Shown: piece after piece, positions 16,430 to 25,650 of the stretch
Layout of the letters: the number at the start of each line of letters is the position of its first letter
Numbering within the stretch: position 1 is the stretch's first letter
From: JALHVH01 sp964544265
GTDB lineage: Bacteria > Acidobacteriota > Aminicenantia > Aminicenantales > Saccharicenantaceae
Length of the DNA: 47,241 nucleotides
Direction: 5' to 3'
NCBI GenBank assembly: GCA_964544265.1
Contig: CAZJBD010000005.1
Span: forward strand, 1 to 47,241
Notes under the pieces: model-generated
The model's database searches: none
What the model saw: the letters and a program-made list of their open reading frames with translations, nothing else
What the model was told of the DNA's origin: nothing
Position numbers and translations under genes: made by a program

Positions 16430-17974
16430 ATGGCTATAAGCCCTTTCGATCCGCCCCGGACACTCTTTCTGGAGCTCACGAGCCACTGCAACATGCATTG
16501 CTCGTTCTGCCCGTCCGATGTCCTGCGCCGGCCGAAGGAGAATCTTTCAGAGGCGCGGCTACGAAAGTTCCTCGACGAGATTCATGCCCTCAACCTCCGA
16601 ACTCCCGTCCTCCTTAATGTCCTTGGCGAGCCTCTTCTCAGCAAGAAAATCTATGAAGTCCTGGACTTGCTGGAGGCCGAAGGTCATCCCGTGACACTGA
16701 TCACCAACGTTTCTCTCCTGGGCGATCCGGACGTCCGGCTTAGGCTCCTCCGTCACCCCAATTTAACCCTTGCCCTCAGCCTGCAAACGGTCAGCAAGCG
16801 CTCCTATAGAATGCGCGGCTATAATCGTCTTCCGTTCAAGGAGTTCTATGGGACGGTCTTTCAGGTCATCGAAGATAAGTTCCGAACCCGCAGCTCCGTC
16901 CGGCTCGAAGTCCACGTGGCTTCGAACTTCGTCCTCTCCCATGATCCGACGGTCCAGGCGGGACGCGGGTTCAATCTCTGGGCCAATTTCCCAAGCGGAG
17001 GAGCGGAGCGTCGCTGGATAGCCCGAATGCTCAAGCGGCTGGAGCGGCTGGCTGCAGTCCTTGAAAAGAAGTACCCGGAGGCTTATAGACCGGAGCGGGC
17101 AGCGGCGCTCGAGAAGTACAAGGAGCACATTGGGACGAAGATCGCTCTCGACCGAACTTCCCTGCCGCCGGATTTCCATCGCCTCAAGGATGAGGTCTTC
17201 TGGGGATACATGGCTCTGCCCAACGTTTTCCTCGTTTTTAAGTCGCTTGAACTCTGGACGCGCGACCGGGATTTCCTTAAAGCCGCTCTGCCGGCCGGGA
17301 CCTTTGTCTATGTCGAGGAGCGCGAGGAGCCGAGGACCTGCGTTATGGCCGACAACCTCGGCCTGCTGGCCAACGGCGAGTATGTCCTGTGCTGCCTCGA
17401 TTATGAGGCCGAGATGGCCATCGGCAGCATCGACTTGATGCCGGCGGGGGAGGCGCTCGGCTCGGAAAAGCGGTCGGCCGTACGAAAGAACGCGATGACC
17501 GAGAAGGTCTGCCGGCGGTGCAAAGGGAACGTCTTCATTTTTGACACGACTCCGATCTTTTCAAACGCCCAGGACGTCGACCGATTCGGCCGGGGTTTCT
17601 GGGAGTTTGAGCCTGGATTATCGGGCCTCGGCGGGAGATGGACGAAGGGGAGGGCCTGGGCCTATGTTTACAGCCGCATCGTGGCGCAAAGCCTTAAGCT
17701 GTCTTTCCTCTCGCCTTTCGAAGAGGCAGTCCCGCTGGAATTGGCCGTAGCCGTTTATGACGAACGGATGGACGATTTCCGGGTGTCAAAGGCTTTTGCC
17801 TTTTACGGTTGCAAGGGTGCCAGACTTGAATTCGATGCCGTCTTCGATTTCGTCCCGGGCCGGCTTTATCGAATACAGATTGACTCACCCGTATTTGTCC
17901 CCGATGAAATCTCTCATAATGGCGATACCCGTCGTCTGGGCATAGTCGTCTTCTCGATGACCTTGCGGACTTGA
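16430..17974 (+). CDS. Radical SAM/SPASM-type protein
   Basis: 514 aa from the ATG at 16430; an in-frame GTG at 16409 would add seven residues but lies in a leader hairpin. The N-terminal half is a radical SAM core with CxxxCxxC (CNMHCSFC, Cys20, 24, 27), LNVLGEPLLS and LITNVSLL. A second cysteine set (CVMADNLGLLANGEYVLCCLDYE and CRRCKG) resembles a SPASM-type auxiliary cluster domain. The last 140 residues are a different domain, probably beta-rich (PLELAVAVYDERMDDF, LYRIQIDSPVF). Such enzymes modify peptides, sugars or other small molecules; no precursor peptide or partner gene is next to it. Substrate unknown. Confidence 0.8.
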   Translation: MAISPFDPPRTLFLELTSHCNMHCSFCPSDVLRRPKENLSEARLRKFLDEIHALNLRTPVLLNVLGEPLLSKKIYEVLDLLEAEGHPVTLITNVSLLGDPDVRLRLLRHPNLTLALSLQTVSKRSYRMRGYNRLPFKEFYGTVFQVIEDKFRTRSSVRLEVHVASNFVLSHDPTVQAGRGFNLWANFPSGGAERRWIARMLKRLERLAAVLEKKYPEAYRPERAAALEKYKEHIGTKIALDRTSLPPDFHRLKDEVFWGYMALPNVFLVFKSLELWTRDRDFLKAALPAGTFVYVEEREEPRTCVMADNLGLLANGEYVLCCLDYEAEMAIGSIDLMPAGEALGSEKRSAVRKNAMTEKVCRRCKGNVFIFDTTPIFSNAQDVDRFGRGFWEFEPGLSGLGGRWTKGRAWAYVYSRIVAQSLKLSFLSPFEEAVPLELAVAVYDERMDDFRVSKAFAFYGCKGARLEFDAVFDFVPGRLYRIQIDSPVFVPDEISHNGDTRRLGIVVFSMTLRT

Positions 17975-18027
17975 AGGAGGCAGAGGCCGGTTGTCTCACG
18001 GAACCGCTCGTCGAGGTTGAAGGATAG

Positions 18028-18047
18028 AAGGGGGGGTATCCCCCCTT
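18028..18047. terminator. Strong hairpin after the radical SAM gene
   Basis: AAGGGGGG (18028-18035) pairs perfectly with CCCCCCTT (18040-18047) around a GTAT loop. It lies in the 168-bp gap between the radical SAM gene and the next promoter, a plausible transcription end. There is no T tract on either strand, so it may work with Rho, only protect the 3' end, or be incidental. Confidence 0.35.
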
Positions 18048-18079
18048 GGTCAAAGGGCGCGGTTTCGTGCCTTGTCAAG

Positions 18080-18130
18080 TTGACTTTGCCCCCTTGCTGA
18101 AATAAGATTTCGGACGAAATCATATCTTAT
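18080..18130 (+). promoter_or_regulatory. Promoter with overlapping inverted-repeat operator candidate, upstream of the second serine hydrolase
   Basis: TTGACT (18080-18085), 17-bp spacer and TAAGAT (18103-18108) form a clear -35/-10 pair. An inverted repeat overlaps the -10 box and the start site: ATAAGAT (18102-18108) with ATCTTAT (18124-18130), and inside it GATTTC/GAAATC around GGAC. This position suits a repressor. GGGAGG at about 18131-18136 is the ribosome binding site for the ATG at 18143. Confidence 0.55.
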
Positions 18131-18142
18131 GGGAGGTTTTAT

Positions 18143-19741
18143 ATGTCTATTTCAGGATCCCCTTCTCGGAGAAGCCAAATTCTTGCCGTCGCTCTTCTCG
18201 TTTGTTCGACGTTTCTGGCCGGCGTTCCGGCTAAGTCCCCGGTTGCGGTGCCGCCGGACCTGGATGCCTATCTTGCCCGGGTCATGAAGGCGTTTGAGGT
18301 TCCGGGCATCGGGCTGGCCATCGTGAAGGACGGGAAGGTTGTCGTGGCCAAAGGCTATGGCGTCCGTAAGCTCGGCGAGCCCACGCCCGTGGATGGACAA
18401 ACACTATTCGGCATCGCTTCCAACACCAAAGCGTTCACGGCGACAGCCCTTGCCCTCCTGGTCGAGGAGGGCAAACTTGAATGGGACGCTCCGGTCATAA
18501 GCTACCTGCCCTGGTTCCAGATGTGGGATCCGTTTGTGACCCGGGAGCTCACGGTACGAGACCTCCTGGTCCACCGGAGCGGCCTCGGATTAGGGGCGGG
18601 TGACCTCCTTTGGTGGCCCGAATCGACCTATAACCGTAAAGAGATCGCCAGGCGCATCCGTTTCATCCCGCCGGCCACAAGCTTCCGCAGCGCCTACGCT
18701 TATGACAATGTCCTTTACCTGATTGCCGGAGAGGTCATCGAGGCGGTCAGCGGCAAGGTTTGGGAGGACTTCGTCTCTGAACGCATCCTGAAGAAGGTCG
18801 GGATGACCGGGAGCCAGGTCCGCCACGGCGCGGTGGCCGGAGGAGGGAACGTCGCGATTCCCCATGCCTCCATCGAAGGCGTCGTCCGGCCCGTAAGGCC
18901 GTTCGAGAGCGATAACACGAATCCCGCAGGGGGGATTTGCTCAAGCGCCGAAGATATAGCCAAATGGCTGATCGTCCAGCTCAACCACGGGCTCCTGGCC
19001 GATGGAACGCGGCTTTTTTCAGAGGGATCCTACCGCCAGCTGACGACGCTGGTAACCCCCATGCCATCCGACGAACCGCCGGCCGAGCTGGCGGCCCAGC
19101 GGATGAACTTCCGGGGCTATGCCCTCGGCTTCGAGGTTCATGACTATCGCGGCAAGAAAGTTGTCACGCATACCGGTGGACTTCCAGGCTATCTTTCCCA
19201 AGTGACCATGATCCCGGAGATCGGGCTGGGAGTTGTCGTCCTCACAAACCAGGAGTCGGGAGCAGCGTTCAATTCCGTTTCGAACCGGATCCTGGACCAT
19301 TATTTGGGAGCAGCGCCGGTGGATTGGGTCGACGCCTATCTCAAAGTCATTGCGCGTCGGCAAGCGGAATACGCCGAGTCCGGCCAAAAGGCGTCGGCAA
19401 CCCGCAACGCTTCTTCGAAACCGTCGCTTCCGCTCGAGCGGTATGCCGGGACATATAATGACGGCTGGTACGGCGATATTGAAATCTTGTCTGAGAACGG
19501 CCGTCTCATCATGCGCTTCACGAAGACGCCGTCTCTTGTTGGCGACCTGGAGCATTGGCAGTATGATACGTTCATCGTCGAGTGGCGGGACCGGGAGCTT
19601 CGGGCCGACGCTTATGTGACGTTCGCCCTGAAACCCGACGGGACGATCGAGCAAGCTAAAATGGAAGCGTTTTCACCCGAGACGGATTTCAGCTTCGACT
19701 TCCAGGACCTCCTCCTTAAGCCCGTCCGCCATAAGAATTGA
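18143..19741 (+). CDS. Exported serine hydrolase, class C beta-lactamase/DD-peptidase fold
   Basis: 532 aa. Signal peptide about 1-30 (ILAVALLVCSTFLAGVPA). Active-site landmarks are Ser93-x-x-Lys96 (ASNTKAF), Tyr187-Asp-Asn189 (YAYDNV) and a HTGG motif near 345 (VVTHTGGLPGY). The C-terminal segment after about 425 (LERYAGTYNDGWYGDIEI) resembles the DUF3471-type domain that often follows these hydrolases. It is a distant paralogue of the protein at 12394-14067. A transporter gene follows after 13 nt and a second transporter after that, so it may release the compound they import (inference). Acts in the periplasm; substrate not known. Confidence 0.85.
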   Translation: MSISGSPSRRSQILAVALLVCSTFLAGVPAKSPVAVPPDLDAYLARVMKAFEVPGIGLAIVKDGKVVVAKGYGVRKLGEPTPVDGQTLFGIASNTKAFTATALALLVEEGKLEWDAPVISYLPWFQMWDPFVTRELTVRDLLVHRSGLGLGAGDLLWWPESTYNRKEIARRIRFIPPATSFRSAYAYDNVLYLIAGEVIEAVSGKVWEDFVSERILKKVGMTGSQVRHGAVAGGGNVAIPHASIEGVVRPVRPFESDNTNPAGGICSSAEDIAKWLIVQLNHGLLADGTRLFSEGSYRQLTTLVTPMPSDEPPAELAAQRMNFRGYALGFEVHDYRGKKVVTHTGGLPGYLSQVTMIPEIGLGVVVLTNQESGAAFNSVSNRILDHYLGAAPVDWVDAYLKVIARRQAEYAESGQKASATRNASSKPSLPLERYAGTYNDGWYGDIEILSENGRLIMRFTKTPSLVGDLEHWQYDTFIVEWRDRELRADAYVTFALKPDGTIEQAKMEAFSPETDFSFDFQDLLLKPVRHKN

Positions 19742-19754
19742 ACGAGGGCCTCCC

Positions 19755-20987
19755 ATGCCGGATCAAGATTTCAAGGTTTACAAGTACCGCTGGGTCGTGC
19801 TGGGCGTCTATATTTTAATCAGCATCGTCATTGAGATCCAATGGCTGACCTTTGCCCCGGTCGCCTCCGCAGCCCGGGCCTATTACAAGGCTACCTCGCT
19901 TCAGATCGACCTCCTTTCGATGCTGTACATGATCATTTTCATCGTCTTTTGCATCCCGGCTTCCTACGTGATCGACACGTATGGCTTAAAAAGCGGGCTA
20001 TGGATAGGGGCCGGATTGACCGGCATTTTCGGACTCCTGAAGGGCGTGTTCGCATCCGACTACGTCATGGTCTTGATCGCTCAGACGGGCCTGGCGATCG
20101 CCCAGCCTTTCATCCTTAATGCCCTGACCAAGATCGGGGTGACCTGGTTCCCGCTCGGCGAGCGGGCGACGGCGGCCGGGCTGGGGACTCTTGCCCAATA
20201 CATCGGGATCATCGTGGCCATGGTCCTGACCCCTTACCTCGTCGCGCCGCTGGGAAACGGAGTCTTCGACCTGAAACCGATGCTTCTGATCTATGGAATC
20301 ATCTCCTTGGCGGCTGCGGCGATTTTCCTGGTTTTCATGAGGGACCATCCTCCCACCCCGCCCTCGGCTTCAGAGGACGCCCGCCGCTGCAAGGTTTTTG
20401 AAGGCATGAGGTCCATTTTCGGCAACCGGGACATGCTCCTGATGTTGAGCATCTTCTTCCTCGGGTTGGGGATGTTCAACGCGATCAGTACGTGCATCGA
20501 GCAGGTCTGCCGCCAACTGACAAGTGAACAGGCGGGCCTGGTCGGGGGGATCATGTTTCTGGGCGGGATTGTTGGGGCCGTCATTCTGCCGGCCGTATCC
20601 GACAAGGTGCGCAGGAGAAAGCCGGTCTTCATCGTCTGCGCGATCGGAATGCTTCCCGGGATCATTGGATTGACCTTATTTTCCGGCTATGTCCCTCTCA
20701 TTGTTGCGGGCTTTATCTTCGGTTTCTTCATGATGAGCGCGGGTCCGATCGGATTCCAGTACGGCGCAGAATTGAGCCGTCCCGCCCCTGAATCCACGGC
20801 CCAGGGGCTCCTGCTCCTGGCGGGGCAGATCTCCGGGATCTTGTTTGTCTATGCCATCGATAAAGTCGGGATCGGCCTCTCGATGACCGCGTTCATCATC
20901 ATGACCGCGGCCATAGTCTTCTTCAGCTTCATTATGGGGGAATCCCCCATGTTCCGAAAGCCGCTGGGGAATTCAATAGGGGGTTAA
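19755..20987 (+). CDS. Major facilitator superfamily transporter, FLVCR/DIRC2-like
   Basis: 410 aa with about 12 predicted membrane segments. The opening YRWVVLGVYIL, the WLTFAPVASAARAYY segment and WFPLGERATAAGLGTLAQYIG in the fourth to fifth helix region resemble the FLVCR/DIRC2-like branch of MFS. The cytoplasmic loop after helix 6 is short and charged (RDHPPTPPSASEDARR). GAGGG upstream gives the ribosome binding site. Located 13 nt behind a secreted serine hydrolase and ahead of a YfcC-type transporter, probably one operon. Substrate and direction are not known. Confidence 0.8.
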   Translation: MPDQDFKVYKYRWVVLGVYILISIVIEIQWLTFAPVASAARAYYKATSLQIDLLSMLYMIIFIVFCIPASYVIDTYGLKSGLWIGAGLTGIFGLLKGVFASDYVMVLIAQTGLAIAQPFILNALTKIGVTWFPLGERATAAGLGTLAQYIGIIVAMVLTPYLVAPLGNGVFDLKPMLLIYGIISLAAAAIFLVFMRDHPPTPPSASEDARRCKVFEGMRSIFGNRDMLLMLSIFFLGLGMFNAISTCIEQVCRQLTSEQAGLVGGIMFLGGIVGAVILPAVSDKVRRRKPVFIVCAIGMLPGIIGLTLFSGYVPLIVAGFIFGFFMMSAGPIGFQYGAELSRPAPESTAQGLLLLAGQISGILFVYAIDKVGIGLSMTAFIIMTAAIVFFSFIMGESPMFRKPLGNSIGG

Positions 20988-21021
20988 GAAACACCTTGAT
21001 ACTGCTCGAAAGGAGGTGATC

Positions 21022-22437
21022 ATGGCGAAAAAAAAGTCATTCAAGCTCCCTCACACGCTTGTCCTGATCTATATCCTCGTCATTGGCGCTTACGCGATAA
21101 GCCTGCTCGTCCCCTCGGGCGAATTCAAGCGGGCGGAGAAGACGTTTCAGGGCCAGTCGAGGCTGATCACCGTCCCGGGGACCTACGGCGCCATACCCAA
21201 GCACCGCCTCGGCCCTCAGTGGCTGCTCATAGCTCCCATCCGCGGCTTCCAGGATGCAGCCCCCATCATCTTCCTGATTTTCATCTTTGGCGGGACGTTT
21301 GCTGTCCTGGGGAAGACCGGGGCCATCGATGCTGGGATCCATAGGCTATCCCGGCACTTCTCACGGGAAAAGGGTTCTCAGAGAATCGTCATTCCCGTCC
21401 TGATGGTCGTTTTTTCTCTGGCCGGGGGGGTCTACGGCATGTCCGAGGAATCCATCGCCTTCGTCCTGATCTTCATTCCGCTGGCCCTTTCGCTCGGCTA
21501 TGATTCCATCGTCGGAGTATCCCTGCCATTTATAGGGGCGGCCGCGGGTTTCGGAGCGGCCTTTTTCAATCCCTTCACGGTGGGCATCGCCCAGGGTTTC
21601 TCCGACCTGCCTCTCTATTCGGGATTGATATACAGGCTTATCCTTTGGGTGATCGCAACCGTTATTTCCATCGTCTTCGTCATGATTTACGCTGAAAAGG
21701 TCCGTAAAGACCCGAAAAAAAGCCCTGTCTACGATATCGACAGCCAACGTGGCTATTCGCCTGCCGACATCCAGGCAAAGGAAGTCGCTTGGAATTGGTC
21801 GCAGAAGCTCGTTATCCTAACCCTTTTCGGCGGTGTTTGTCTTCTCGTCTACGGAATCCTCGCCAAGGGTTGGTATATGGAAGAAATCGCGGCCCTATTC
21901 CTGGCCATTGGGCTCCTGGCCGGCTTTTTCGGAAAGATCAAGCCTTCCAATATGGCTAGGATCTTCGTCACGGGCGCCGGGGACCTTATGAACGTGACCC
22001 TGATTATCGCGGGCGGGCGGGCCGTTCTGATCCTCATGAAGGAGGCCGTGGTCCTGGACACCATCCTTCAGGCCACGGCAGGAGTCATCTCGGCCGTTCC
22101 CGGGATCATCACGGCCCAGATGATGTTTCTCACCCAATGCGTCATCAATTTCTTTATCCACTCCGGGACGGGCCAGGCCGCCTTAACTATGCCGGTCATG
22201 GCCCCCCTCAGCGATCTCGTTGGGGTCACCCGCCAGACCACGGTGCTCGCCTTCCAACTCTGCGAGGTCGTCAACCCGATTCTGCCGACGTCGGCCGTAA
22301 CCATGGGCGTCCTGGGGGTTGCGAAGATCCCGTGGGAGAAATGGGCGAAGTGGTTCCTGCCCCTTATGCTCATCCTCATCGTCTTCAGCCTCATCGCCCT
22401 CGTTCCGCCCGTGTTGATGAAATGGGGTCCGTTTTAG
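21022..22437 (+). CDS. YfcC/DcuC-family (C4-dicarboxylate or basic amino acid type) transporter
   Basis: 471 aa from the ATG at 21022, which has AAAGGAGG at 21009-21016; a GTG six nt earlier falls within that site and is less likely. Predicted 11-13 membrane helices. The N-terminal FKLPHTLVLIYILVIGAYAISLLVPSGEF split around the first helix, GVYGMSEESIAFVLIFIPLALSLGYDS, GAAAGFGAAFFNPFTVGIAQ and the C-terminal SGTGQAALTMPVMAPLSDLVGVTRQ are typical of YfcC-type permeases. Family members move dicarboxylates, short-chain acids or arginine/ornithine. In this setting amino acid or peptide-product uptake is plausible (inference). Confidence 0.82.
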   Translation: MAKKKSFKLPHTLVLIYILVIGAYAISLLVPSGEFKRAEKTFQGQSRLITVPGTYGAIPKHRLGPQWLLIAPIRGFQDAAPIIFLIFIFGGTFAVLGKTGAIDAGIHRLSRHFSREKGSQRIVIPVLMVVFSLAGGVYGMSEESIAFVLIFIPLALSLGYDSIVGVSLPFIGAAAGFGAAFFNPFTVGIAQGFSDLPLYSGLIYRLILWVIATVISIVFVMIYAEKVRKDPKKSPVYDIDSQRGYSPADIQAKEVAWNWSQKLVILTLFGGVCLLVYGILAKGWYMEEIAALFLAIGLLAGFFGKIKPSNMARIFVTGAGDLMNVTLIIAGGRAVLILMKEAVVLDTILQATAGVISAVPGIITAQMMFLTQCVINFFIHSGTGQAALTMPVMAPLSDLVGVTRQTTVLAFQLCEVVNPILPTSAVTMGVLGVAKIPWEKWAKWFLPLMLILIVFSLIALVPPVLMKWGPF

Positions 22438-22448
22438 GAGTGGCCGCC

Positions 22449-25037
22449 ATGAAAAAGCGCTTTGCGAAATTCATCTTATTTCTTTTTATTATCACCCCGG
22501 CAATTCCAGCTCCCGGACAAGAGGGAGCAGTTCCGGCCTTCAAATTCGAGCCCTGCTCAATCCAACTCTCGCGCCAGGCCCAACCCCTGACCTATTTCGA
22601 CAAGGTCGGCCGAAAGTTCGCCATTCTCGGATTCGAGGGCGGTTCTTTCGAAGCCTGGGCATATCCGCTCAAACTCTTCCGCAACTTCGAATTCTCTTTC
22701 TTGATCGGTTCGAGCACGACACCCGTCCAAGGCCGGGACATCGTCCGTTTCATCGATGTCACGCCGGCACGGACGACACTGACCTATGCGTATCAATCGT
22801 TTACGGTCAAGGCTCATTATATCGCCGCAGTCGATGAACCCGGGGCGTTCATCCTCCTGGAGATCGACTCCACCGAACCTCTGACGATCGTCTGCAGTTT
22901 TCTTCCCGTCCTCCAGCCCATGTGGCCAGCAGGCCTTGGCGGCCAGTACGCCTATTGGGACGACGAGCTTAAAGCCTATCTCATCTCGGAACCGGCGAGG
23001 GGAAACCATGGTTTTATCGGGTCGCCCGCGGCTCTTGGAATTTCTTATACTCCGGCCCATATGCTTTCCGACTCTCCTAACCAGTTCACAATCGCCGTAG
23101 AGAAGCCGGGGGCTGTTAAAGGGAAATACTTGCCCATCATTATGGCCGGAGGAAAGGGAATCCGGGAGGATGTCAAACAAACGTACAAAAAGCTTGCCGC
23201 TTCGCCGGAAGCTTTTACCCGGGCCGCTGAAAAACATTACAGAGAACTCCTGGCGGGAACCCTCCGCGTCAAGACGCCGATCAAGGACCTGGACTTGGCT
23301 TTTGCCTGGGCCAAGATTGCCTATGACAACCTCCTGGTCGACAATCCCGACCTGGGCAAAGGGCTCGTGGCCGGGCTCGGTCCCTCGGGGCCGGGGGGCC
23401 GGCCGGGTTTCGGCTGGTTCTTCGGGAGCGATGCCTTCATCAATTCGTTGAGCCTTAACAGCATGGGATATTATTCGGCCACCAAAGACGCCCTCGCCTT
23501 CACTCAGAAATGGCAACGCGAGGACGGCAAAATGGCCCATGAGCTTTCCCAGGCCGCCGGCTCAATCGACTGGTGGAAGGATTATCCTTACGGTTACATC
23601 CATGGCGATACGACGCCTTTTTACATAGTCGCCGTAGACGACTATTACTCCATGACTGGGGACATCGAGTTCGTCAGGAAGAGCTGGCCGTCCCTCAAGA
23701 AAGCCTATGCCTGGTGCCTGACCACAGACGAAGACAATGACGGCCTTATGGACAATAGCCAAGCCGGGCTTGGCGCCCTTGAGTTCGGCGCCCTGACAGG
23801 GATCAGAACAGACATCTATTTAGCCGCCGTCTGGACCAGGGCCTGCGAAAGCATCCTGCGTTTGGCTGAAGCCATGGGCGATCCGGACTTGGTCAAGAGG
23901 GCTAAAAATGACTACGCGCGGGCCTTGGACGCCTTCAGGAGCAAGTTTTGGGACGAGGAGAACGGGCAATATTCCTACGCCTTCAACGGGAACGGCGACC
24001 TCGTCCATGAGCTCACGCCCTGGAGCGCGGTGGGCCTGATGTGGTCCTTGGGCACGCCGGAAAGGAGCGCGAACACCCTGGAACGCCTGGGATCATCAGA
24101 GCTCAGCACGGACTGGGGCGTACGCATGCTCTCGGCGAAAAGCCCCCTCTTCGAGCCTTTGAACTACAATTACGGCGCGGTCTGGCCCTTTCTGACAAGC
24201 TGGGTGGCCGCGGCCCAGTTCAAACACGATTTCTTGGTCCAAGGCTACAATTCCCTGCTGAGCTCGGTCCGCCACACCTTTGACAACGGCCTGGGCTGCG
24301 TCACCGAGGTCTTCTCGGGGGCGGGGAACATATGGCCCCAGGAAGCAGTCGCCCACCAGGGATTCTGTAGCGCCGGTGTCGTTCTGCCCTTCGTCAGGGG
24401 ACTCCTGGGGCTGGAAGGGAACGCGCGGGCAAAGAGGATCATTTTTGAACCCCGTTTTCCTGCCGACTGGGATAAGGTCAGCGTTGAAAATTTCAGAGTA
24501 GGCGTCGAGACCTTTTCGATCCGTTATGAGCGTCGGGCGAGGACAATCGAGGTTGTCGTGGAGTCTGAAAACAAGGCCGGATTCCGAATGACGTTCAGCC
24601 CAGCCTTGGGTTCCGGAACAAATGCCTTTCGGGCGCAGACCAACGGGAAGCCGGTCAAAATAGGGACCGGCCCTGGATTATCCCTTCAAGCCGCGCGCCC
24701 GACCGTTGAGATCCCCTTAACGGGAAAGGATACGATCGTTCTGGAATTCGAGCCGTCGGCGGAGGTCCTGCCGCCGCCGGTCAGAACGCGGACGGGGGAT
24801 CCCGACAGGGGCCTCAAGATCGTCCGGACCGAGCTCGCGGGAAACAGGCTCAACATCATCGTTGAGGGCCTTTCGGGAGAGACCTATGATTTGCCCATCG
24901 CAAACGCCGCCCTTGTTCTTTCGGTCCAAGGCGCGGAGATGGACGGAGGAACGCTCGTCATCCGAATTCCTGACAAGCCCGAGGGCGGATTCATCCGCCA
25001 GGTAATTATTCTCGAGTTGAAGAAAAACGCAAGATAA
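22449..25037 (+). CDS. Exported six-hairpin glycosidase, amylo-alpha-1,6-glucosidase/GH-like
   Basis: 862 aa from the ATG at 22449 (AGGAG about 8 nt upstream). Longer in-frame readings back to 22137 would overlap the transporter by about 300 nt. Signal peptide about 1-23 (FILFLFIITPAIPAPGQ). Residues about 30-270 form an N-terminal beta domain, about 280-680 an (alpha/alpha)6 barrel (GFGWFFGSDAFINSLSL, IYLAAVWTRACESILRLAEAMGD, NYNYGAVWPFLTSWVAAAQF, WPQEAVAHQGFCSAGVVLPF), and about 690-862 a C-terminal beta domain. The pattern matches glycogen-debranching-like and GH63-like bacterial glycosidases. Substrate unknown. Follows the YfcC-type transporter by 11 nt and ends the operon; converges with ompH. 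Confidence 0.75.
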   Translation: MKKRFAKFILFLFIITPAIPAPGQEGAVPAFKFEPCSIQLSRQAQPLTYFDKVGRKFAILGFEGGSFEAWAYPLKLFRNFEFSFLIGSSTTPVQGRDIVRFIDVTPARTTLTYAYQSFTVKAHYIAAVDEPGAFILLEIDSTEPLTIVCSFLPVLQPMWPAGLGGQYAYWDDELKAYLISEPARGNHGFIGSPAALGISYTPAHMLSDSPNQFTIAVEKPGAVKGKYLPIIMAGGKGIREDVKQTYKKLAASPEAFTRAAEKHYRELLAGTLRVKTPIKDLDLAFAWAKIAYDNLLVDNPDLGKGLVAGLGPSGPGGRPGFGWFFGSDAFINSLSLNSMGYYSATKDALAFTQKWQREDGKMAHELSQAAGSIDWWKDYPYGYIHGDTTPFYIVAVDDYYSMTGDIEFVRKSWPSLKKAYAWCLTTDEDNDGLMDNSQAGLGALEFGALTGIRTDIYLAAVWTRACESILRLAEAMGDPDLVKRAKNDYARALDAFRSKFWDEENGQYSYAFNGNGDLVHELTPWSAVGLMWSLGTPERSANTLERLGSSELSTDWGVRMLSAKSPLFEPLNYNYGAVWPFLTSWVAAAQFKHDFLVQGYNSLLSSVRHTFDNGLGCVTEVFSGAGNIWPQEAVAHQGFCSAGVVLPFVRGLLGLEGNARAKRIIFEPRFPADWDKVSVENFRVGVETFSIRYERRARTIEVVVESENKAGFRMTFSPALGSGTNAFRAQTNGKPVKIGTGPGLSLQAARPTVEIPLTGKDTIVLEFEPSAEVLPPPVRTRTGDPDRGLKIVRTELAGNRLNIIVEGLSGETYDLPIANAALVLSVQGAEMDGGTLVIRIPDKPEGGFIRQVIILELKKNAR

Positions 25038-25047
25038 AACCCGTGGC

Positions 25048-25575
25048 CTACTTTTTGGTGGCGTCGTACCTCTTGATGACTTCGTCGGTGATGTCAATCA
25101 TCGGATTGAAGAAAACAATCCCGCTGGCCCCCAGGTCCAAAACGAGATCATAACCCTTCTCCTTGGCGATGGCTTCAATGATTCCCACCATCTCGCCTCG
25201 GATTCTCTGGATCAAGGTGTACTGGAGCTGCTGGATCTCCCGGGTGGCATCTTCTTCCAGGCGCTTCCGGGCGGTCGTCTTTTTATCAAGGTCGGACTGG
25301 ATCTGGATGATGGCTTCATTGGTCAGGGTTATCTGCTGGGTGCTGAGTCTGGTCTGGAGTTGCTTGATATCGTTGTCCAGCTTGGCCAGGTCGGCCTTGA
25401 TTTTGTTGTCCTTGTCCTGGAGTTGGGCTTGGGCCTTCTTTCCTTCGACCGAAGCGTTGAAAGCGCCCTGGGAGTTGACGACTCCGATCTTGAGCTGCTG
25501 GGCGAATCCCGCCGCGGTGAAACCGACGACGAAAAGGGTCACCAGCGGGGCCGTCATTTTCCTGATTGTCATCAT
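25048..25575 (-). CDS. OmpH/Skp-family periplasmic chaperone
   Basis: 175 aa from the ATG at 25575, chosen because AAAGGAG lies at 25587-25581 and the protein then begins with a clean signal peptide (MMTIRKMTAPLVTLFVVG, cleavage near GFAQ). The mature part starts QLKIGVVNSQGAF, typical of OmpH, followed by a long coiled coil (about 45-120, alternating Lys/Gln/Leu/Asp) and LVLDLGASGIVFFNP near the end. Holds unfolded outer-membrane proteins in the periplasm. It stands apart from bamA or lpxD here, following an aminotransferase gene in the same direction. Confidence 0.85.
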   Translation of the reverse strand: MMTIRKMTAPLVTLFVVGFTAAGFAQQLKIGVVNSQGAFNASVEGKKAQAQLQDKDNKIKADLAKLDNDIKQLQTRLSTQQITLTNEAIIQIQSDLDKKTTARKRLEEDATREIQQLQYTLIQRIRGEMVGIIEAIAKEKGYDLVLDLGASGIVFFNPMIDITDEVIKRYDATKK

Positions 25576-25650
25576 GATCTCTCCTTTGCTTTTATTGACC
25601 GGCAATATTCAAACCCGCGCCTGATAAAAACTGTTACGGGCGCGGGGAGC

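Noticed and set aside
20934..20950. ATGGGGG/CCCCCAT hairpin near the end of the MFS gene, as a terminator
   Set aside because: It lies inside the coding sequence, has no T tract and is followed by co-directional genes that look co-transcribed.
22137..22448. N-terminal extension of the glycosidase
   Set aside because: It would overlap the YfcC-type transporter gene by about 300 nt in another frame. The ATG at 22449 has AGGAG and begins a normal signal peptide.
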